From Microbacterium barkeri (lineage in GTDB: Bacteria; Actinomycetota; Actinomycetes; Actinomycetales; Microbacteriaceae), in NCBI RefSeq assembly GCF_027921765.1, contig NZ_BSEJ01000007.1, positions 62,001 to 126,000 of the forward strand: a stretch of DNA of 64,000 nt. Reading direction: 5' to 3'. This document shows positions 1 through 7,612 of the stretch, piece by piece. The position numbers and the translations under genes are program-made. Position 1 is the stretch's first letter. Each line of letters begins with the position of its first letter. The notes below the pieces were generated by a model that saw only the letters and a list, made by a program, of their open reading frames with translations, made no database searches and was not told the DNA's origin.

Positions 1-74
1 CCGGTGTCCTCGAGGACTCCGTGGTCCTCGGGCTCTTCCTCTGGCCGTCCGCTGCGATCCGAACTCACTGTCAT
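1..74 (-). CDS. N-terminus of an unidentified protein (cut by window edge)
   Basis: Only the first 24 codons are present. They begin at ATG 74-72 with a strong ribosome binding site (GGGGAGAC) directly upstream. The visible peptide is very acidic and polar, with the run RPEEEPEDHGVLEDT. The gene lies downstream of pyc in the same direction, 44 bases after the pyc stop, with a strong hairpin in the gap, so it may be transcribed separately. I do not recognise the family from so short a piece. The start is supported by the ribosome binding site; the function is unknown. Confidence 0.5.
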   Translation of the reverse strand, partial: MTVSSDRSGRPEEEPEDHGVLEDT

Positions 75-83
75 GTCTCCCCA

Positions 84-113
84 AGCGGGGCGCGACACAC
101 GTCGCGCCCCGCT
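84..113 (-). terminator. Hairpin terminator after pyc
   Basis: Perfect 13-bp stem (AGCGGGGCGCGAC and its complement) with a 4-base loop, starting 5 bases beyond the pyc stop codon. There is no clear T-tract, which is usual in GC-rich actinobacteria. It separates pyc from the partial gene at the window edge. Confidence 0.7.
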
Positions 114-118
114 CAAGG

Positions 119-3100
119 TTACTGGGCGGGCGTGACGACGACCAAAAGGTCGCCCGCCTCCACCTGCTGGGTGGCCGCGATCGCGATCCGCTCGACGATG
201 CCGTCGACGGGCGCCGTGATGGCGGCCTCCATCTTCATCGCCTCGATCGAGGCGACCGGCTGCCCCGCGGCCACGCGGTCGCCCGGCTCCACCTTGACCG
301 TGACCACGCCGGAGAACGGCGCGGCCACCTGCCCCGGCCTGCTCGTGTCGGCCTTCTCGGCCTCGTGCGCCTCGACCTGGATGCTGCGGTCGCGCGCCGA
401 GACCGGGCGGAGCTGGCCGTTCAGGGTCGTCATGACCGACCGGATGCCCTTGTCGTCGGCCGCGCCGATCGACTCGAGCCCCGCGTAGAGCTGCACGCCC
501 TTCTCGAGCGTGATGACGTGCTCGCGACCCGGGGTCAGCCCGTAGAGGTAGTCGGCCGTGTCGAGGACCGACAGGTCGCCGTAGGTCTCGCGCATCTCCT
601 GGAAGACCTTCGTCGGCTGCGGGAAGAGCAGGCGGTTCAGCGTCGCGCGTCGCGTGGCCGAGTCGCCGTCCAGCGCGGCCTGGTCATCGGCGCTGATCGG
701 CGTGACGCCGGTCTTCACCTCGCGCCCGGCGAGCACCTTCGTGCGGAACGGCTCGGGCCATCCGCCCGGCAGGTCGCCGAGCTCACCGGCCATGAATCCG
801 ACGACTGAGTCGGGCACGTCGTACTTGCCGGGGTTCTCGGCGAAGTCGGCGGGATCGGCGCGGACCGCCGCGAGGTGGAGCGCGAGGTCGCCCACGACCT
901 TCGACGACGGGGTCACCTTGGGAACGCGCCCGAGGATCTCGTTCGCCGCGGCGTACATGTCCTCGATGAGCTCGAAGTCGTCGGCGAGGCCGAGCGCGAT
1001 CGCCTGCTGACGCAGGTTCGACAGCTGTCCGCCCGGGATCTCGTGCGCGTAGACGCGCCCGGTCGGCCCGGCGAGGCCCGACTCGAACGGCTTGTACAGG
1101 TGGCGGACGGCCTCCCAGTACGGCTCGAGGTCGGAAACGGCCTGCAGGTCGAGCCCCGTGTCACGATCGGTGTGCGCGAGGGCGGCGACGAGCGACGACA
1201 GCGACGGCTGGCTCGTCGTGCCCGCCATGGTCGCCGCCGCGGCGTCGACCGCATCGGCGCCCGCGGCACTCGCCGCGAGCAGCGTCGCGAGCTGGCCGCC
1301 GGGGGTGTCGTGCGTGTGCACGTGCACGGGCAGGTCGAAGCGCTCGCGGAACGCCGAGACGAGCTTCGCCGCGGCGGCGGGTCGCAGGAGGCCCGCCATG
1401 TCCTTGATCGCGAGCACATGAGCGCCCGCGTCCGCGATCTGCTCGGCGAGTCGGAGGTAGTAGTCGAGCGTGTAGAGATCCTCAGCAGGGTTCAGCAGGT
1501 CGCCCGTGTAGCAGACGGCGACCTCGGCGACCGTCGTGCCGGTCTCGAGCACCGCATCGATCGCGGGGCGCATCTGGGACACGTCGTTGAGCGCGTCGAA
1601 GATGCGGAAGATGTCGATCCCGGTCGCCGCGGCCTCGCGCACGAAGGCATCGGTCACCTCGGTCGGATACGGGGTGTACCCGACCGTGTTGCGACCGCGC
1701 AGCAGCATCTGGATGGCGACGTTCGGCAGCGCCTCGCGCAGCCGTGCGAGACGCTCCCACGGGTCCTCGGCGAGGAAGCGCAGCGCGACATCGTAGGTCG
1801 CACCGCCCCACGCCTCGACGGAGAGCAGCTGCGGAGTCAGACGCGCGACGTGCGGCGCCACGTTGAGGAGGTCCTTCGTGCGGACGCGCGTCGCGAGCAG
1901 CGACTGGTGCGCGTCGCGGAAGGTCGTCTCCGTGACGGCCAGGGCCTTCTGCTCGCGCAGCGCCTGGGCGAAGCCCGCAGGGCCGAGCTCGAGGAGCCGC
2001 TGGCGCGAGCCCGCGGCCGGCGCGGCTGACAGGTCGACGGCCGGCAGCTTCGAGCGCGGGTCGATCGAGAGCGGGTTCTCCCCGTGGGGCTTGTTGACGG
2101 TGACGTCGACCAGCCAGTTGAGGATCTTCGAGCCGCGGTCCTTCGAGGGCCGCCCCCGCACGAGCTCGGGGCGCTCGTCGATGAACGACGTCGAGAGGTC
2201 GCCCTCGATGAACGACGGGTCGTCGAGGACGGCCTGAAGGAACGGGATGTTCGTCGAGACGCCGCGGATGCGGAACTCCGCGAGCGCGCGGCGCGCGCGG
2301 CGGACGGCCGCGGTGTAGTCGCGTCCGCGGCACGTGAGCTTCGCGAGCATCGAGTCGAAGTGCGGGCTCACCTGGGCGCCGGCGGCCGTCGTGCCGCCGT
2401 CGAGGCGGATGCCCGCGCCGCCCGGCGACCGGTAGGTCGTGATCTTGCCGGTGTCGGGCCGGAATCCCTGTGCCGGGTCCTCGGTCGTGATGCGGCACTG
2501 GAGAGCCGCCCCGTGCAGGCGGATGTCGTCCTGCAGGAGCCCGATGTCGGCGAGCGTCTCGCCCGACGCGATGCGCATCTGCGCCTGGACGAGGTCGACA
2601 TCCGTCACCTCCTCGGTCACGGTGTGCTCGACCTGGATGCGCGGGTTCATCTCGATGAAGACGACCTCGCCCGCGCGCGGCCCCGCGGTCTCGAGGAGGA
2701 ACTCGACGGTCCCGGCGTTGACGTAGCCGATCGACCGCGCGAACGCGACCGCGTGGCGGTGGAGGTCGGCGCGCACGGTGTCGTCGAGGTTCGGCGCTGG
2801 CGCGATCTCGATCACCTTCTGATGGCGGCGCTGCACCGAGCAGTCCCGCTCGAACAGGTGGACGGTCTCTCCCGATGCGTCGGCGAGGACCTGCACCTCG
2901 ACGTGACGCGGCCGGAGCACGGCCTGCTCGAGGAACATGCGCGGATCGCCGAAGGCGCTGTCGGCCTCGCGCATCGCCTCGGCGAGCGCGGGGGCGAGCT
3001 CCTCCTTCGACTCCACGCGGCGCATGCCGCGGCCGCCGCCGCCCGCGACGGCCTTCGCGAAGAGGGGGAATCCGATCTCGTCGGACTGGGCGACGAGCTC

Positions 3101-3526
3101 GTCCACGTCGTCGGATGCGGGCGTCGACCGGAGCACGGGAACGCCCGCCCGGATCGCGTGCTCCTTGGCGGTGACCTTGTTGCCGGCCATCTCGAGCACC
3201 TCGGCCGGCGGGCCGATGAACGCGATGCCGTGCGCGGCGGCCTTCGCCGCGAGGTCGGGGTTCTCGGAGAGGAAGCCGTAGCCGGGATAGATCGCGTCGG
3301 CGCCCGCCTCGACCGCCACGCGGACGATCTCGTCGACGTCGAGGTAGGCGCGGACCGGATGGCCCTCCACGCCGATCTGGTACGCCTCATCCGCCTTCAG
3401 GCGATGGAGCGAGTTGCGATCCTCGTACGGGAAGACCGCGACCGTGCGCGCCCCCAGCTCGTACGCCGCGCGAAACGCGCGGATGGCGATCTCGCCACGG
3501 TTGGCCACGAGAACCTTCGAGAACAT
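119..3526 (-). CDS. pyc: Pyruvate carboxylase
   Basis: Cytoplasmic biotin enzyme that carboxylates pyruvate to oxaloacetate, the anaplerotic feed to the TCA cycle. At 1135 aa it has the usual single-chain length. Order: biotin carboxylase/ATP-grasp domain (about 1-450, with the glycine-rich loop GGGGRGMRR and the EMNPRIQVEHTVTE motif), carboxyltransferase domain (about 530-810, beginning TTFRDAHQSLLATRVRTKD), PYC/OADA domain, and C-terminal biotinyl domain with EAMKMEA, biotin on Lys1098. An in-frame extension reaches 3910, but ATG 3526 is preceded by GAGGAGG and begins the conserved MFSKVLVANRGEIA, so it is the start. A candidate -10 (TAAGCT, 3596-3591) lies in the gap shared with the divergent ParA gene. 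Confidence 0.97.
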   Translation of the reverse strand: MFSKVLVANRGEIAIRAFRAAYELGARTVAVFPYEDRNSLHRLKADEAYQIGVEGHPVRAYLDVDEIVRVAVEAGADAIYPGYGFLSENPDLAAKAAAHGIAFIGPPAEVLEMAGNKVTAKEHAIRAGVPVLRSTPASDDVDELVAQSDEIGFPLFAKAVAGGGGRGMRRVESKEELAPALAEAMREADSAFGDPRMFLEQAVLRPRHVEVQVLADASGETVHLFERDCSVQRRHQKVIEIAPAPNLDDTVRADLHRHAVAFARSIGYVNAGTVEFLLETAGPRAGEVVFIEMNPRIQVEHTVTEEVTDVDLVQAQMRIASGETLADIGLLQDDIRLHGAALQCRITTEDPAQGFRPDTGKITTYRSPGGAGIRLDGGTTAAGAQVSPHFDSMLAKLTCRGRDYTAAVRRARRALAEFRIRGVSTNIPFLQAVLDDPSFIEGDLSTSFIDERPELVRGRPSKDRGSKILNWLVDVTVNKPHGENPLSIDPRSKLPAVDLSAAPAAGSRQRLLELGPAGFAQALREQKALAVTETTFRDAHQSLLATRVRTKDLLNVAPHVARLTPQLLSVEAWGGATYDVALRFLAEDPWERLARLREALPNVAIQMLLRGRNTVGYTPYPTEVTDAFVREAAATGIDIFRIFDALNDVSQMRPAIDAVLETGTTVAEVAVCYTGDLLNPAEDLYTLDYYLRLAEQIADAGAHVLAIKDMAGLLRPAAAAKLVSAFRERFDLPVHVHTHDTPGGQLATLLAASAAGADAVDAAAATMAGTTSQPSLSSLVAALAHTDRDTGLDLQAVSDLEPYWEAVRHLYKPFESGLAGPTGRVYAHEIPGGQLSNLRQQAIALGLADDFELIEDMYAAANEILGRVPKVTPSSKVVGDLALHLAAVRADPADFAENPGKYDVPDSVVGFMAGELGDLPGGWPEPFRTKVLAGREVKTGVTPISADDQAALDGDSATRRATLNRLLFPQPTKVFQEMRETYGDLSVLDTADYLYGLTPGREHVITLEKGVQLYAGLESIGAADDKGIRSVMTTLNGQLRPVSARDRSIQVEAHEAEKADTSRPGQVAAPFSGVVTVKVEPGDRVAAGQPVASIEAMKMEAAITAPVDGIVERIAIAATQQVEAGDLLVVVTPAQ

Positions 3527-3604
3527 ACGCCTCCTCGGCGACAGCTGGCACGGCGGAGCCCGGCACACCGACATCGCTGAGCTCGCCCCCAGCTTAGGGG
3601 AGGG

Positions 3605-3610
3605 TAGGTT
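3605..3610 (+). promoter_or_regulatory. -10 element, leaderless promoter of the ParA-type gene
   Basis: TAGGTT followed by exactly 7 bases and then the GTG start at 3618, so the predicted transcript starts on the start codon. Confidence 0.6.
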
Positions 3611-3617
3611 AGACCAC

Positions 3618-4436
3618 GTGCACGTACTCAGCGTCAGCTCTCTCAAGGGAGGCGTCGGCAAGACGACCGTGACCCTCGGGCTCGCCTCAGCGGCATTCTC
3701 GCGGGGCATCCGGACGCTCGTCGTCGACCTCGACCCCCAGTCCGACGTGTCGACGGGACTCGACATCCAGATCGCCGGCCACCTGAACGTGGCCGATGTT
3801 CTCGAGAACCCGAAGGAGAAGGTCGTCCGCCAGGCCATCACGGCGAGCGGGTGGACGAAGGTGCACCCCGGCGTCATCGACGTGCTCATCGGGAGCCCGT
3901 CGGCGATCAACTACGACGGACCGCACCCGACGGTGCGCGACGTGTGGAAGCTCGAGGAGGCGCTCGCCTCGGTCGAGGCCGACTACGACCTCGTGCTCAT
4001 CGACTGCGCTCCGTCGCTCAACGCCCTCACGCGCACGGCGTGGGCCGCGAGCGATCGCGTCGCCGTCATCACCGAGCCGGGGCTCTTCTCCGTCGCGGCC
4101 GCCGACCGCGCGCTGCGTGCGATCGAGGAGATCCGCCGGGGCCTCTCGCCGCGTCTCCAGCCCCTCGGCATCGTCGTGAACCGCGTGCGCCCCCAGTCGA
4201 TCGAGCACCAGTTCCGCATCAAGGAGCTCCGCGACATGTTCGGCCCCCTCGTGCTGTCGCCGCAGCTGCCCGAGCGCACCTCGCTCCAGCAGGCGCAGGG
4301 CGCCGCGAAGCCGCTGCATGTGTGGCCCGGCGAATCGGCGCAGGAGCTGGCGCAGGACTTCGACCAGCTGCTCGACCGCATCGTGCGCGCCGGCCGCATC
4401 CCCGTCCCCGAGACGGGCCCCACCGCCGCGGAGTGA
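3618..4436 (+). CDS. Orphan ParA/MinD-type ATPase
   Basis: 272-aa P-loop ATPase of the ParA/Soj family. The deviant Walker A motif KGGVGKTT sits near residues 10-17, DLDPQ (A' motif) near 41, and the Walker B-like LVLIDCAPS near 128. These proteins dimerise on ATP and position cargo, DNA or polar complexes. No parB or parS site is visible nearby, so a chromosome-segregation role is not supported here. The GTG start at 3618 fits a leaderless promoter and keeps MHVLSVSSLKGG at the N-terminus. An upstream in-frame extension to 3414 overlaps pyc and is rejected. The gene diverges from pyc and runs into a long repeat array. Confidence 0.85.
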   Translation: MHVLSVSSLKGGVGKTTVTLGLASAAFSRGIRTLVVDLDPQSDVSTGLDIQIAGHLNVADVLENPKEKVVRQAITASGWTKVHPGVIDVLIGSPSAINYDGPHPTVRDVWKLEEALASVEADYDLVLIDCAPSLNALTRTAWAASDRVAVITEPGLFSVAAADRALRAIEEIRRGLSPRLQPLGIVVNRVRPQSIEHQFRIKELRDMFGPLVLSPQLPERTSLQQAQGAAKPLHVWPGESAQELAQDFDQLLDRIVRAGRIPVPETGPTAAE

Positions 4437-4457
4437 GCCCCCGGACCATCCGCCCCG

Positions 4458-4864
4458 CCGCGCGAAGCGAGACACGCACCGCCCCGCGTCCGCCCGTGTC
4501 TCACCCGGCGCGGGAAAGCACCCGCCATACCCACCCGTAGCGAGACACGCACCGCCCACACCCGACGCGTGTCTCACCCCGCGAGGGAAAGGGCCCGCCA
4601 CACCCGCGCGAAGCGAGACACGCACCGCCCCACGCCGGCCCGTGTCTCACCCGGCGCGGGAAAGCACCCGCCATACCCACCCGTAGCGAGACACGCACTC
4701 ACCTTGGTGAGGCAGGTACGCCGCGCTGACTCGACCCGTGTCTCACCCGGCGCGGGAAAGCACCCGCCATACCCGCGCGAAGCGAGACACGCACCGCCCC
4801 ACGCCGGCCCGTGTCTCACCCGGCGCGGGAAAGCACCCGCCATACCCACCCGTAGCGAGACACG
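4458..4864. repeat. Tandem array of palindromic units, 73-bp period, A/B alternating
   Basis: The 484-bp gap between the convergent ParA and MerR genes holds no gene. GAGACACG occurs at 4469, 4542, 4615, 4688, 4784 and 4857. Its complement CGTGTCTC occurs at 4495, 4568, 4641, 4737 and 4810. Spacing is 73, 73, 73, 96 and 73 bp. The arms can pair within a unit (about 34-bp span) or between units (about 55-bp span). The bases before GAGACACG alternate strictly between CGCGCGAAGC and CACCCGTAGC, giving a 146-bp higher-order repeat. The long unit carries a 23-bp insertion around 4696-4736 with its own hairpin CTCACC-tt-GGTGAG. The period is not a multiple of three, so it is not coding. Function unknown. 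Confidence 0.9.
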
Positions 4865-4920
4865 GCGTGCGAAAGCCCCGTCACTGCCGACGGATGTGTC
4901 GACGGGACCGGGTAGGAGCG

Positions 4921-5460
4921 TCAGGCGGTGCGCTTCGAGCGGCGTGCAGCCAGCTCGTCGACCGGGTCCGGAGCGGTCGGGTCGAAGTCGACGAGCGTCG
5001 ACTCGACCTCGCGCAGCACGCGCCCGACGGCGATGCCGAACACGCCCTGGCCGCGGCTCACGAGGTCGATGACCTCGTCGTTCGAGGTGCAGAGGTAGAC
5101 CGAGGCGCCATCGCTCATGAGCGTGGTCCCGGCGAGATCGCGAATGCCCGACGCGCGCAGCTGGTCGACGGCGACCCGGATCTGCTGAAGCGAGATGCCC
5201 GTGTCGAGCAGGCGCTTCACGAGCTTGAGGACGAGGATGTCGCGGAAGCCGTACAGCCGCTGCGAGCCCGATCCCGAGGCGCTGCGGATGGTCGGCACGA
5301 CGAGCTCGGTGCGCGCCCAGTAATCGAGCTGCCGGTATGTGATGCCCGCCGCGCGCGCCGCCACCGCACCGCGGTAGCCGGCTTCGGGGTCGAGCTGCGG
5401 CAGGCCGTCGGTGAAGAGAAGGTCGGCGGTGAAGCCGTCCGCTGCGGGATCCTCAGCCAT
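4921..5460 (-). CDS. MerR-family regulator, second of the FtsR/GarA cluster
   Basis: 179-aa MerR-type DNA-binding protein. The winged helix spans about residues 30-100: AGITYRQLDYWARTELVVP is the recognition region, followed by GSQRLYGFRDILVLKLVKRLLDTGISLQQI. The C-terminal part is about 75 residues and lacks the cysteines of metal-sensing MerR proteins. It matches the second MerR gene that follows the garA–merR pair in mycobacteria and corynebacteria (Rv1830-type) in position and appearance. ATG 5460 has GAGGAGTAAGG upstream. A -10 (TACGGT) and an AT-rich repeat lie in the 131-bp gap before it, so it probably has its own promoter. The ligand is unknown. Confidence 0.85.
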   Translation of the reverse strand: MAEDPAADGFTADLLFTDGLPQLDPEAGYRGAVAARAAGITYRQLDYWARTELVVPTIRSASGSGSQRLYGFRDILVLKLVKRLLDTGISLQQIRVAVDQLRASGIRDLAGTTLMSDGASVYLCTSNDEVIDLVSRGQGVFGIAVGRVLREVESTLVDFDPTAPDPVDELAARRSKRTA

Positions 5461-5494
5461 CGTGATCCTTACTCCTCACGTTCGATTCCTGTCC

Positions 5495-5500
5495 ACCGTA
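5495..5500 (-). promoter_or_regulatory. -10 element of the second merR gene
   Basis: TACGGT on the minus strand, 34 bases upstream of the ATG, leaving room for the GAGGAGTAAGG ribosome binding site. Confidence 0.45.
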
Positions 5501-5560
5501 TGGCAGGGATGGGGCCCCGGCAACGACATCCGCGTCGAGGCGGCGGCGTGTCGAGCGAAG

Positions 5561-5581
5561 CGTTATGAACGTTATAGAACG
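5561..5581. promoter_or_regulatory. AT-rich repeated CGTT/AACG motif upstream of the second merR gene
   Basis: Two overlapping inverted repeats, CGTT-atg-AACG and CGTT-atag-AACG, share the central CG and make near-direct repeats of CGTTAT. They stand out as the most AT-rich block of this region. On the minus strand the block contains TATAAC. It could be a regulator binding site or an upstream promoter; the binder is not known. Confidence 0.4.
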
Positions 5582-5591
5582 ACGCCGCAGG

Positions 5592-6272
5592 TCACGGGAG
5601 GACGCGCTCGAGCGCCTGCCGCACGAAGATGCCGCGCACCTCGTCGAGACGCCGCGCGAGCTCGGGGCCGAGCTCACCGGCCCGCGCGCGCGAGCGCGCG
5701 TCCGTGCGCCGCAGGAGCGGGGTGAGCGCCTGATCGACGAGGTCGGCGTCCTTGTCCGCGCTCTGCTTCACGGCGCGGAGGTGACGCGGCTCGATGCCGT
5801 GCCGGTCGAGCGCGACGAACGCACGCAGCAGCGCGACCGCGTGCTCGTCGTAGACGTCGGATGCCTGGATGAGCCCGATGCTGATCGCGTCGTTGAGCAG
5901 CTGCGGGGCCGCACCCGCTTCGGCGAGCAGGTCGGCGCGCGTGTAGGTGCGGGTCGTCGGATGGATCGAGGTCGGCAGCGCGAGCCTCTCGCCTCCGTTC
6001 GCATCGACCTCGTCGAGGTGATCGCGGATCACGCTGAGCGGGAGGTAGTGGTCGCGCTGCAGCACGAGACCCAGACGCAGCCGTTCGACATCCTGCGGCG
6101 AGAACTTGCGGTACCCCGACGGCGTCCGCTGCGGCGAGACGATCCCCTGCTCCTCGAGGTAACGGAGCTTGCTCGAGGTGAGATTGGGGAACTCGGGAGT
6201 GAGCTTCGCGAGCACCTGTCCGATGCTGAGCAGCGCCGCTGACGCGCTTCGCTCTGCGGCAGCGGCTGCCAT
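5592..6272 (-). CDS. ftsR: FtsR-like MerR-family regulator
   Basis: 226-aa MerR-family protein. The N-terminal helix-turn-helix (about 15-80) contains LTSSKLRYLEEQGIVSPQRT and GYRKFSPQDVERLRLGLVLQRD. A long alpha-helical effector region without metal ligands follows. It resembles Rv1828 of Mycobacterium and FtsR of Corynebacterium glutamicum, a regulator of cell-division gene expression. The position directly after a GarA/OdhI-type FHA gene is the conserved one. Start ATG 6272-6270 overlaps the FHA stop as TGATG, so the two are translationally coupled. The nuclease gene that separates the two merR genes in mycobacteria is absent here. Role in division is inferred from family and position only. 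Confidence 0.85.
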   Translation of the reverse strand: MAAAAAERSASAALLSIGQVLAKLTPEFPNLTSSKLRYLEEQGIVSPQRTPSGYRKFSPQDVERLRLGLVLQRDHYLPLSVIRDHLDEVDANGGERLALPTSIHPTTRTYTRADLLAEAGAAPQLLNDAISIGLIQASDVYDEHAVALLRAFVALDRHGIEPRHLRAVKQSADKDADLVDQALTPLLRRTDARSRARAGELGPELARRLDEVRGIFVRQALERVLP

Positions 6273-6739
6273 CAGGCGCCGGCCCCCGCGATGTCTCGGG
6301 GGGAGGCGAAGAAGTTGAAGCGGAACTTGCCGATGCGCACCTCGGCGCCATTGCGGAGCACCGCGCGGTCGACACGCTCTCCGTCGACGTAGGTTCCGTT
6401 GAGCGAGCGCTGGTCGATGATCTCGAACACCGTCCGGTCGCGGGTGATCTCGGCGTGACGACGGGAGACCGTGACGTCGTCGAGGAAGATGTCGGCCTCG
6501 GGATGCCGGCCCGCGGTCGTCACGTCGGCGTCGAGGAGGTAGCGCGCGCCCGCGGTCGGGCCGGAGCGCACGAGGAGCAGCGCGGCTCCCGACGGGAGCG
6601 CCCCCACCGCCTCGAGCTCGGCGGTCGACAGCTCACCCGCGAACGGCACGAACGACAGGTCGGCGTCATGCCCGAACGTCTGGGTGACGTCACCTGCTCC
6701 GTCGTGGCCGCCCGCCGGCCGGTACTGCGCTTCTGTCAC
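6272..6739 (-). CDS. garA: FHA-domain protein of the GarA/OdhI family
   Basis: 155 aa. The C-terminal FHA domain (about 70-145) shows GRHPEADIFLDD, SRRHAEI and NGTYVDGERV, the phosphothreonine-binding residues. In relatives, the unphosphorylated protein binds and inhibits 2-oxoglutarate dehydrogenase and activates glutamate synthesis. Phosphorylation of an N-terminal threonine pair by PknG/PknB-type kinases locks the FHA domain onto its own tail. Here the N-terminal site reads VTQTFGHD, with threonines at 19 and 21 separated by Gln instead of the usual adjacent pair. The GTG start at 6739 has AAAGGGAGGTC upstream. It heads the merR cluster and shares a regulatory gap with copC. Confidence 0.85.
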   Translation of the reverse strand: MTEAQYRPAGGHDGAGDVTQTFGHDADLSFVPFAGELSTAELEAVGALPSGAALLLVRSGPTAGARYLLDADVTTAGRHPEADIFLDDVTVSRRHAEITRDRTVFEIIDQRSLNGTYVDGERVDRAVLRNGAEVRIGKFRFNFFASPRDIAGAGA

Positions 6740-6759
6740 GCTCGACCTCCCTTTCGCTC

Positions 6760-6765
6760 CACCCT
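6760..6765 (-). promoter_or_regulatory. -10 element of garA
   Basis: TAGGGT on the minus strand, 20 bases before the garA ribosome binding site and start region. It abuts the perfect palindrome at 6766-6787. Confidence 0.55.
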
Positions 6766-6787
6766 ATCCGATCGCCGTCGATCGGAT
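6766..6787. promoter_or_regulatory. Perfect 22-bp palindrome in the garA promoter
   Basis: ATCCGATCG-N4-CGATCGGAT, with 9-bp perfect arms, lies immediately upstream of the garA -10, where a -35/-10 spacer would be. That is the classic position for MerR-family operators, and the operon encodes two MerR proteins. Autoregulation is an inference. Confidence 0.55.
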
Positions 6788-6788
6788 C

Positions 6789-6805
6789 GGCCCCTCCCAG
6801 GGGCC
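6789..6805. promoter_or_regulatory. Second inverted repeat in the garA/copC gap
   Basis: GGCCCCT-ccc-AGGGGCC, a 7-bp perfect stem with a 3-base loop next to the garA palindrome. It could be an operator or a structural element. No other evidence. Confidence 0.3.
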
Positions 6806-6888
6806 TGTGAGGGCACTCGCGAAAGTCTGCCCTGTGCACGACGCGAGCGGAAGATCCGTTCAGAATCGGCCGATAGCGTCGACGTGCC

Positions 6889-7548
6889 ATGACTGCTCTC
6901 CACGCCTCCGCACGCACCCGCCGTCCGTCCCGCCGTCTTGCCGCCGCAGCGCTCGTCGCGGCCGCGATCCTCGCGCCGCAGCTGATGCCATCCGCCGCGT
7001 CGGCGCACGACGCGCTCGTCAGCACGTCGCCCGCCGACGGCGAGACCGTGCAGACCCTCCCCGACGCGATCACCCTCACCTTCAGCGGCGCTCTCCTCGA
7101 GGGCGCGCCGCAGGCGGTGTTCGTCACGGACGCGTCCTGCCCCGGGATCGCCGAGGCCGAGCCGGGCAGCATCGCGATCGACCGCGCGTCGTGCCGGGAC
7201 TACGCGGCCGGCGACGCCGTGGCGGACGGCCCGCTCCTCACGCAGCAGCTCGACGTCGCCGGGGCACCCGCCGGCGAGTACACGGTCATCGCGAGTGTCA
7301 CCTACGGCGACTCGCACAGCGAGGACAAGATCTTCCGGTTCACGACGACCGAGGCCGCGCCGGGCGGGGCGTCCGAGGCGCCGAGCGCCGAACCGGCGGA
7401 GACGCCCGCAGCGGAGGACACGGCCGCCCCGACCGAGACGTCGGAGGATGCCGCGTCTCCCCTCCCCTGGATCCTCGGCGGCATCGGCGCGGTGGTCGCC
7501 CTGTCGCTCGTCGCCGTCCTCGTCGGCCGCGCACGCCGGTCCTCCTGA
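6889..7548 (+). CDS. copC: CopC-domain copper-binding exported protein with C-terminal anchor
   Basis: 219 aa. A signal peptide (basic start, hydrophobic 17-38) ends at ASA, so the mature chain would begin with His40. That fits the N-terminal histidine copper site of CopC proteins. The CopC fold is visible from [15 protein letters not shown] to [16 protein letters not shown] low-complexity Ala/Pro/Glu linker (about 150-185) is followed by one membrane helix ([17 protein letters not shown]) and an Arg-rich cytosolic tail. The protein is therefore surface-exposed and membrane-tethered. No copD or copper regulator is adjacent. A -10-like TAGCGT (6874-6879) lies 9 bases before the ATG. The gene diverges from garA. 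Confidence 0.85.
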   Translation: MTALHASARTRRPSRRLAAAALVAAAILAPQLMPSAASAHDALVSTSPADGETVQTLPDAITLTFSGALLEGAPQAVFVTDASCPGIAEAEPGSIAIDRASCRDYAAGDAVADGPLLTQQLDVAGAPAGEYTVIASVTYGDSHSEDKIFRFTTTEAAPGGASEAPSAEPAETPAAEDTAAPTETSEDAASPLPWILGGIGAVVALSLVAVLVGRARRSS

Positions 7549-7599
7549 GCCGCCCCGGGCATCCTCCCGCCCGCGCGCTCAGGTCCCCTCCCGCACAGA

Positions 7600-7605
7600 T
7601 AGGCT
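7600..7605 (+). promoter_or_regulatory. -10 element, leaderless promoter of lpd
   Basis: TAGGCT, 7 bases, then ATG at 7613. Predicted transcription start falls on the start codon. Confidence 0.65.
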
Positions 7606-7612
7606 TGATCCC

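Noticed and set aside
875..2029. Long open frames antisense to pyc (also 2084-3580, 4738-5568, 7340-8995, 9155-11296, 20343-22916, 23259-25775, 47165-48625)
   Set aside because: They are Arg/Ala/Gly/Pro-rich shadows of real genes, with no recognisable motifs or ribosome binding sites, as expected in very GC-rich DNA.
4458..4864. CRISPR array
   Set aside because: The segments between the arms are nearly identical copies, not unique spacers. Each unit is palindromic, and no cas genes are nearby.
4458..4864. parS-like centromere for the adjacent ParA
   Set aside because: No parB gene and no match to the TGTTTCACGTGAAACA-type site. The link is only proximity, so it was kept as a possibility in a finding and not annotated.
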